Of a stretch of 10,569 nt of DNA, positions 6,252 to 10,569 are shown one piece after another; the stretch's first letter is position 1, and each line of letters starts with the position of its first letter. A program made the translations under genes and the position numbers. The notes beneath the pieces were generated by a model. That model was not told where the DNA came from and ran no database searches. It saw only the letters and a program-made list of their open reading frames with translations. The stretch comes from an uncultured Verrucomicrobiota bacterium (lineage in GTDB: Bacteria; Verrucomicrobiota; Kiritimatiellia; RFP12; UBA3636): the NCBI GenBank assembly GCA_946534745.1, contig CAMNDA010000312.1, positions 1 through 10,569 on the forward strand, read 5' to 3'.

Positions 6252-7454
6252 ATGCACAACGACTCCCACCCCGACTGGAGCGCGATCGCCGCCTGCGACG
6301 CGCACATGCACCTCTACCGCGGCCGCTCCTTCGCCTGGAACCTGCAGATGATGCGCGGCTACATGGAATGGTTCGGCCTCGAGCGCGCCGCGCTCATGGC
6401 CCTCCCCGCGATGACGGAGAACCCGTGGTGGCGCGACGACGGCTCGAACCTGCGCTGCCTCGGCGTGAAGGCCGCCCTCAACGCCGAGAACCCCGCGCGG
6501 AAGGTCTACGCCTTCGCCGGCCTCCATCTCGGCGACGGCGCCGCGCCCTCGTCCGCGGAGGACTTCGCCGACCAGGCGCGCCGCGCACTCGACATGGGCT
6601 ACGACGGCTTCAAGTCGCTCCAGGGCAAGCCGGGCCTGCGCAAGCGCTGCGGCTTCGCGCTCGACGCGCCCGTGCTCGACCCGTTCTACGCCGTCCTCGA
6701 GGAGCGCGGCCGCCCGCTCGTCTTCCACGTCGGCGACCCGGCCGACTTCTGGGACGTCGAGAACGCCCGTCCGGACGCGAAGGCGAACGGCTGGGTCTAC
6801 GACGAGACGTTCCCGTCGCTCGCGCGGCTGCGCGCCGAGGCGGAGAACGTCCTCCGGAAGCACCCCGCGCTCGCCGTCAACTTCGCCCACGTCTTCTTCC
6901 TCGGCGAGGACCCCGACGAGGCGGAGCGTCTCCTCGAGGCCTACCCGAACCTCGGCCTCGACCTCACGCCCGGCTGGGAGATGAACATCGGCTTCACGAG
7001 GTTCCACGACCGCTGGCACGGGATCGTCGAGCGCTTCCCCGACCGCTTCTACTTCGGCACCGACAACGCCAACTGGCACGCCTCGGCCGACCTCGCGTCC
7101 TACGACGAGCCGTTCCGCTGGGCCTACGACATGGACCGCTCGCTCCTCGGCGAGGACCCCGCCGCGTTCAAGGTCCGGTGCGGCGAGGACGTGCACGAGT
7201 TCCGCCCGTTCGGGCTCTCCCCCGCGACGCGCGAGGCCGTCCTGCGCGGCAACTTCCTCCGCCGCTACGGCGCCGAGCCGGTCCCGGTGGACCGCGACGC
7301 CGCTTTCGAGGAGGCCCGGCGCCTCTGCGCGTTCGTCGACAAGCGCTGGCCCGCCGGGACGCACCCCGACTCGTGGCGCACGACGCTGGGCATCCTGCGC
7401 CGCTGGACCGCCTCGCCCGACGCGCTCTTCGCGCCGGAGCCGTTCGAGGGCTAG
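6252..7454 (+). CDS. Amidohydrolase_2-family metal-dependent hydrolase, substrate unknown
   Basis: This 400-residue protein looks like a TIM-barrel amidohydrolase of the Amidohydrolase_2 type (PF04909-like). Metal-site candidates occur in the expected order: CDAHMHLY near the N-terminus (Asp16, His18, His20), VFHVGDP (His159), NFAHVFF (His213) and YFGTDN (Asp271). Family members hydrolyse or decarboxylate cyclic amides, lactones or carboxylates. Nothing in the sequence fixes the substrate, and the neighbours do not suggest a pathway. No signal peptide or membrane segment is visible, so it is probably cytoplasmic. The ATG at 6252 is preferred over the in-frame GTG at 6216, because the latter overlaps the -10 element and would lie upstream of the predicted transcript start. 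No Shine-Dalgarno is present; the leader carries CCTTCC 5 nt before the ATG. The gene ends 9 bp from the convergent ribokinase-like gene with no terminator between. Superfamily is likely; exact function is open. Confidence 0.82.
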   Translation: MHNDSHPDWSAIAACDAHMHLYRGRSFAWNLQMMRGYMEWFGLERAALMALPAMTENPWWRDDGSNLRCLGVKAALNAENPARKVYAFAGLHLGDGAAPSSAEDFADQARRALDMGYDGFKSLQGKPGLRKRCGFALDAPVLDPFYAVLEERGRPLVFHVGDPADFWDVENARPDAKANGWVYDETFPSLARLRAEAENVLRKHPALAVNFAHVFFLGEDPDEAERLLEAYPNLGLDLTPGWEMNIGFTRFHDRWHGIVERFPDRFYFGTDNANWHASADLASYDEPFRWAYDMDRSLLGEDPAAFKVRCGEDVHEFRPFGLSPATREAVLRGNFLRRYGAEPVPVDRDAAFEEARRLCAFVDKRWPAGTHPDSWRTTLGILRRWTASPDALFAPEPFEG

Positions 7455-7463
7455 CGCACGCCG

Positions 7464-8387
7464 CTACTTCGCCTTCGGCAGCTCGCCGGTGGCGAGGAAG
7501 GAGTCGACCTCCTTCTTGTCGGGGACCGAGGGCGCCGCGCCGGGGCGCGTCACGGCGATCGCCGCGGCGGCCGATGCGCGCCGGAGCGCCTCCTCCTCGG
7601 ACGCGCCGCGCGAGATCGCCGCGAGGTAGTAGCCGGTGAAGGTGTCGCCCGCGGCGGTGGTGTCGACGGCGTCCACCCGGAACGCCGGGACGCTGACCGG
7701 CGCCGCGCCGCCGGGGCCGGAGGAGATCGCCCCCTTGTCGCCCATCGTCACGACGAACCGCGCGTCGCGGTACTTGATGCGCAGCGCGACGAGCGCCGCG
7801 CCCGGGTCGGAGCCGGCGGGCAGGCCCGCGAGGCCCGCGGCCTCGATCTCGTTCACGAGGAAGAGGTCGACGAGGTCGAGGGGGAGCTTCGCGATGCGCT
7901 CGTCGAAGGGCGACGGGTTGAGCGCGACCGTCATCCTCTTCTCCTTCGCGAGGCGGATGCCCTCGGCGACGCAGGACGTCTCGTTCTGGACGAGGAAGAC
8001 GTCGCCCGGATGCGCGTACGAGAGGCCCGCGACGAGCTGCGCCTGGGTGATGCGGCCGTTCGCGCCGGGGTAGACGAGGATGCAGTTGCTCCCGTTCCTG
8101 TCGACCTGGATCACGGCGTGGCCGGTCGTGGAGCCGATCGTCGAGACGCGCGCCGTGTCCGCCCCCGCCTCGCGCAGCGGGACGAGGAGCCAGGAGCCGT
8201 CCGCGCCCACGGCGCCGACGAGCGCGACGAGCGCGCCGGCCTTCGCGAGCGCGGTCGTCTGGTTGAAGCCCTTGCCGCCGGGGTAGAGGTCGAAGGAGGA
8301 CGCCGTCTCGGTCTCGCCGGGGACGACGATGTGGTCGAGCTTGTAGACGCGGTCGATGTTGACGGAGCCGAGGACGAAGACGCGCAT
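7464..8387 (-). CDS. Ribokinase-like PfkB-family carbohydrate kinase
   Basis: PfkB-family kinases phosphorylate a sugar or nucleoside hydroxyl with ATP; ribokinase makes ribose 5-phosphate. The 307-residue length is typical. Signatures in order are GSVNID (7-12) in the substrate site, PGGKGFNQ (36-43, ribokinase signature 1), NPSPFD (158-162 region), VNEIEA carrying the NxxE motif for metal/phosphate (Asn179, Glu182), DTTAAGDTFTG (242-252) with the anion hole and catalytic base Asp248, and AVTRPGAAPSVP (278-289), a strongly RbsK-like end associated with the monovalent-cation loop. Ribose is therefore the best guess, but a related sugar or nucleoside is possible. It follows the DUF58 gene by 34 bp with no visible promoter or Shine-Dalgarno, so it is probably the last gene of the leftward operon. 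No ribose transporter, RbsD or LacI-type regulator is in the window. Confidence 0.92.
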   Translation of the reverse strand: MRVFVLGSVNIDRVYKLDHIVVPGETETASSFDLYPGGKGFNQTTALAKAGALVALVGAVGADGSWLLVPLREAGADTARVSTIGSTTGHAVIQVDRNGSNCILVYPGANGRITQAQLVAGLSYAHPGDVFLVQNETSCVAEGIRLAKEKRMTVALNPSPFDERIAKLPLDLVDLFLVNEIEAAGLAGLPAGSDPGAALVALRIKYRDARFVVTMGDKGAISSGPGGAAPVSVPAFRVDAVDTTAAGDTFTGYYLAAISRGASEEEALRRASAAAAIAVTRPGAAPSVPDKKEVDSFLATGELPKAK

Positions 8388-8421
8388 GGCGGAAGGCGGG
8401 GCTGGTGTGGGGCGGGCGCGC

Positions 8422-9354
8422 CTAGCCGATGCCGGTGGCGCGGCGGGAGAGGTATTCGGTGAGGCCCTTGTCGAAGGGCGTCTTGGTCGAGAGCGGGACG
8501 TAGTCCGCGCGCATGCCGCTGCAGCCGTCCGTGAGCATCTTCACGAACGCGTCCACGCGGTCGAGGTAGTCGGCCCGGATCGACTTGGGGTCGAGCTCGA
8601 GCTCCGTCGGGCCCTCCAGGTCCTGGAAGTGCACGAACTCCTTGAACGGGAAGCGCAGCTCCTCCTCCGCCATCACGTGCAGCACGATGAGCTCGTGCCG
8701 GCGGTAGTGGATGTGCTGGAACGCCTTCATGAGCTGGGAGGTGTCGCCCAGCAGGTCGCTGATCACCACCACGACGCCGCGCGGCGGGATGCGCTCGGCG
8801 ACCTCGTCGAAGATGGGCGAGAGCTCCGTCTCGCCGCCGACCTCGGCCGCGTCGATGAAGCGCAGCAGGTTGAAGAGCTGGCTCTTGCTCGCCTTGGCGG
8901 GCAGGAACTCGCGCACCTTCGTGTCGAACGTCGTGAGCCCCACGCCGTCCTGCTGCCCGATGAACATCGAGGAGAGGCCGGCGGCGAGGTACTTGGCGTA
9001 TTCGAACTTGGAGAGCGGCCGACCCTCGAACGGCGCCGCGAGCTCGCCGCGGTAGTCCATCGAGCCGGAGCAGTCGAGGCAGAGCATCACGCGGACGTTC
9101 GTCTCGGCCATGGACTGCTTGATGTAGTAGCGGTCCTTGCGGCCGTAGACCTTCCAGTCGATCATCTTGATCTCGTCGCCGGGAAGGTACTGGCGGTAGT
9201 CGGCGAACTCGACCGACGCGCCCTTCTTCGCGCTGCGGTGGCGGCCCGTGATGAAGCCGTCCATCGGCGCCCGGCACATGAACTCGCACCGGTTGATCGT
9301 GGCCGTCGTCGAGACGGGCAGCCACTTCATGAAGGACGGGAGGGCGTTCGGCAT
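8422..9354 (-). CDS. DUF58 domain protein with von Willebrand-type MIDAS
   Basis: This is a 310-residue DUF58 protein. The family hallmark is at about 50-79 (FADYRQYLPGDEIKMIDWKV, then YGRKDRYYIK). It is followed by a von Willebrand A-like fold with the metal-coordinating DxSxS motif in CLDCSGSM (Asp94, Ser96, Ser98) and a second acidic loop VVVISDLLGD (195-204). DUF58 proteins are usually encoded next to MoxR ATPases and are thought to be their partners or substrates. Their known and suspected roles concern envelope assembly, stress or large-complex maturation. That context holds here, with the MoxR gene 12 bp upstream on the same strand. No signal peptide or transmembrane helix is visible, so the soluble form is expected in the cytoplasm. 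No Shine-Dalgarno precedes the ATG at 9354; the later Met9 is a possible alternative start. Family assignment is firm; cellular role is unknown. Confidence 0.93.
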   Translation of the reverse strand: MPNALPSFMKWLPVSTTATINRCEFMCRAPMDGFITGRHRSAKKGASVEFADYRQYLPGDEIKMIDWKVYGRKDRYYIKQSMAETNVRVMLCLDCSGSMDYRGELAAPFEGRPLSKFEYAKYLAAGLSSMFIGQQDGVGLTTFDTKVREFLPAKASKSQLFNLLRFIDAAEVGGETELSPIFDEVAERIPPRGVVVVISDLLGDTSQLMKAFQHIHYRRHELIVLHVMAEEELRFPFKEFVHFQDLEGPTELELDPKSIRADYLDRVDAFVKMLTDGCSGMRADYVPLSTKTPFDKGLTEYLSRRATGIG

Positions 9355-9366
9355 CGCGGGGGCGGG

Positions 9367-10569
9367 CTAGATGTCGAGCGAGTCGGAGGGCTTGAGCGAC
9401 TGAAGGAGCATCTTCACGATGTCGTCGCTCGAGACGCCCGCGGCCTCGGCCGCGAACGTGGTGATGCAGCGGTGGCGCAGCACCGGCAGCGCGACGGCCG
9501 TGACGTCCCCCGTCGTGCAGTGGTGGCGGCCCATGATGACGGCGCGCGCCTTGGCGGCGTTGATGAGCGCGAGGCCCGCGCGCGGGCCCGCGCCCCAGCC
9601 GACCATCTCGCGCACGTAGTCCGGCGCCTCGGGCTGCTTCGGTCGCGTGGCGCGGACGAGGTTGCGGGCGTAGTCGATGACGTGCGGCGCCACCGGGACG
9701 CGCTTCACGACGTCCTGCGCGCGCAGGACCGTCTCGCCGTCCATCACCTTCTTGAGCTCGACCTTGCGCGCGCTCGTCACGTTCGTGATGATCGTGCTCT
9801 CGTCCTCGGCGCTCGGGTAGGTGACGATGATGTTGAACATGAAGCGGTCCATCTGGGCCTCGGGCAGCGGATACGTGCCCTCCTGCTCGATCGGGTTCTG
9901 CGTAGCGAGGACGAAGAACGGCTTCGGGAGGTCGTACGTCTGCGAGCCCACGGTGATGTGGTGCTCCTGCATCGCCTCCAGCAGCGCCGCCTGCGTCTTC
10001 GGCGGGGTGCGGTTGATCTCGTCCGCGAGCAGCATGTTCGTGAAGATCGGGCCCTTGACGAAGCGGAACTGGCGCTCGCCGGTGCTCTTGTTCTCCTCCA
10101 GGACGTCCGTGCCGGTGATGTCCGACGGCATCAGGTCCGGCGTGAACTGCACGCGCTTGAACCCGAGGTCGAGGACGTGCGAGAGCGTCGAGATGAGCAG
10201 CGTCTTGGCGAGGCCCGGCACGCCCATCAGCAGCGCGTGGCCCTTCGCGAAGACCGCCATCAGCACCTCGGTGACGATGTCCGCCTGGCCGATGACGACC
10301 TGCGAGATGTTCTCCATCAGCGCGCGGTAGCCGCTCTCGATGCCGGCGATGAGCTCGATGTCGTCCGCCGACATCTCCGGCGGGCGGTAGTTCGGGTCGA
10401 CCTTGAGCTCGGGGGCCTTCCAGTCGGAGCCGGCCGAGAGGTTCGGCGCCTTGGGCTCGGGCATCGCGGGCTTGGCCGGCTCCTTCTTCGCGGCCGGGGC
10501 GGCGGCGGGCGCCTTCTTGGCGGCGGGGGCCGGCGCGGCGGCGGCCGGGGCCTTCGCCGCGGGCGCGGG
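9367..10569 (-). CDS. MoxR-family AAA+ ATPase with Ala/Pro/Lys-rich N-terminus (5' end probably outside window)
   Basis: This is a complete MoxR ATPase core. Counting from the internal ATG at 10464, Walker A GVPGLAKT is at 81-88, Walker B LLADEINR at 145-152, sensor 1 ATQNP at 187-191, the arginine-finger segment MDRFMF at 205-210, and sensor 2 GPRAG at 293-297. The lid domain ends in a VALPVLRHR segment. The ATPase is expected to work with the DUF58 protein encoded 12 bp downstream. The ATG at 10464 could be the start (365 residues), but it has no ribosome binding site. The frame stays open without a stop for 35 more codons to the window edge, encoding an Ala/Pro/Lys repeat-like stretch (units like AAKKAPAAAP). 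I therefore annotate the gene as running off the window. Such low-complexity tails can be flexible linkers or nucleic-acid-binding tails. The ATPase call is certain; the N-terminus is not. Confidence 0.93.
   Translation of the reverse strand, partial: PAPAAKAPAAAAPAPAAKKAPAAAPAAKKEPAKPAMPEPKAPNLSAGSDWKAPELKVDPNYRPPEMSADDIELIAGIESGYRALMENISQVVIGQADIVTEVLMAVFAKGHALLMGVPGLAKTLLISTLSHVLDLGFKRVQFTPDLMPSDITGTDVLEENKSTGERQFRFVKGPIFTNMLLADEINRTPPKTQAALLEAMQEHHITVGSQTYDLPKPFFVLATQNPIEQEGTYPLPEAQMDRFMFNIIVTYPSAEDESTIITNVTSARKVELKKVMDGETVLRAQDVVKRVPVAPHVIDYARNLVRATRPKQPEAPDYVREMVGWGAGPRAGLALINAAKARAVIMGRHHCTTGDVTAVALPVLRHRCITTFAAEAAGVSSDDIVKMLLQSLKPSDSLDI
10465..10569 (-). repeat. Low-complexity Ala/Pro/Lys-coding tract
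   Basis: All 35 codons upstream of the MoxR ATG at 10464 read only Ala, Pro, Lys and one Glu in frame, with imperfect AAKK(A/E)PA units recurring about every 10-14 residues. The tract is GC-rich and continues past the window edge. It is either the N-terminal tail of this MoxR or the end of an upstream domain fused to it. Confidence 0.7.

Noticed and set aside
7482..7500. CTCGCC-GGT-GGCGAG hairpin near the end of the ribokinase-like gene as a terminator
   Set aside because: It lies inside the coding sequence, has only a 6-bp stem and no T-tract, and is common by chance at this GC content.
8111..9325. A 404-codon - strand frame spanning DUF58 and the kinase gene
   Set aside because: It is out of frame with both well-supported genes, and the product is Arg/Pro/Ala-rich with no domain.

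Overview
The window is 10.6 kb of very GC-rich bacterial chromosome with strong C/G preference at third codon positions. That bias creates long open frames opposite the real genes. Gene content (UvrB, PEP-regenerating pyruvate phosphate dikinase, two MoxR ATPases, a DUF58 protein, an RbsK-type kinase) is chromosomal housekeeping. I see no transposase, integrase, phage gene, tRNA, rRNA or CRISPR array. The PPDK would fit an anaerobic or PPi-using metabolism, and most genes lack a Shine-Dalgarno sequence. A high-GC member of the Planctomycetota/Verrucomicrobiota/Kiritimatiellota group is a reasonable guess, but this is weak inference because no phylogenetic marker was compared.

Layout. (1) Bases 1-394, + strand: the C-terminal end of a MoxR-type AAA+ ATPase. 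(2) 418-2502, +: uvrB, closely following it. (3) 2421-3338, +: an EamA/DMT-family membrane transporter. Its start lies inside the uvrB 3' end, and a good sigma70-type promoter sits in uvrB just upstream. (4) 3359-3388: a perfect 13-bp GC hairpin between convergent genes. (5) 3415-6066, - strand: ppdK. (6) 6067-6251: a divergent regulatory region with one promoter for each direction. (7) 6252-7454, +: an amidohydrolase_2-family metal hydrolase. (8) 7464-10569, -: a tight cluster transcribed leftward, moxR then DUF58 then a ribokinase-like gene. Its upstream end runs off the window.

How the genes relate. MoxR and DUF58 are a recognised pair: the ATPase is thought to act as a chaperone or maturation factor with the von Willebrand-like DUF58 protein, often in envelope or stress functions. 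The ribokinase-like gene follows within 34 bp and may simply be co-transcribed. The uvrB-eamA pair and the divergent ppdK/amidohydrolase pair have no obvious shared pathway.

No clear new multi-gene system is visible. The points most worth a second look are the Ala/Pro/Lys-rich N-terminal extension of the right-hand MoxR, the basic UvrB tail that overlaps the next gene's promoter and start, the near-leaderless GTG start of the transporter, the hairpin between eamA and ppdK, and the unassigned amidohydrolase.
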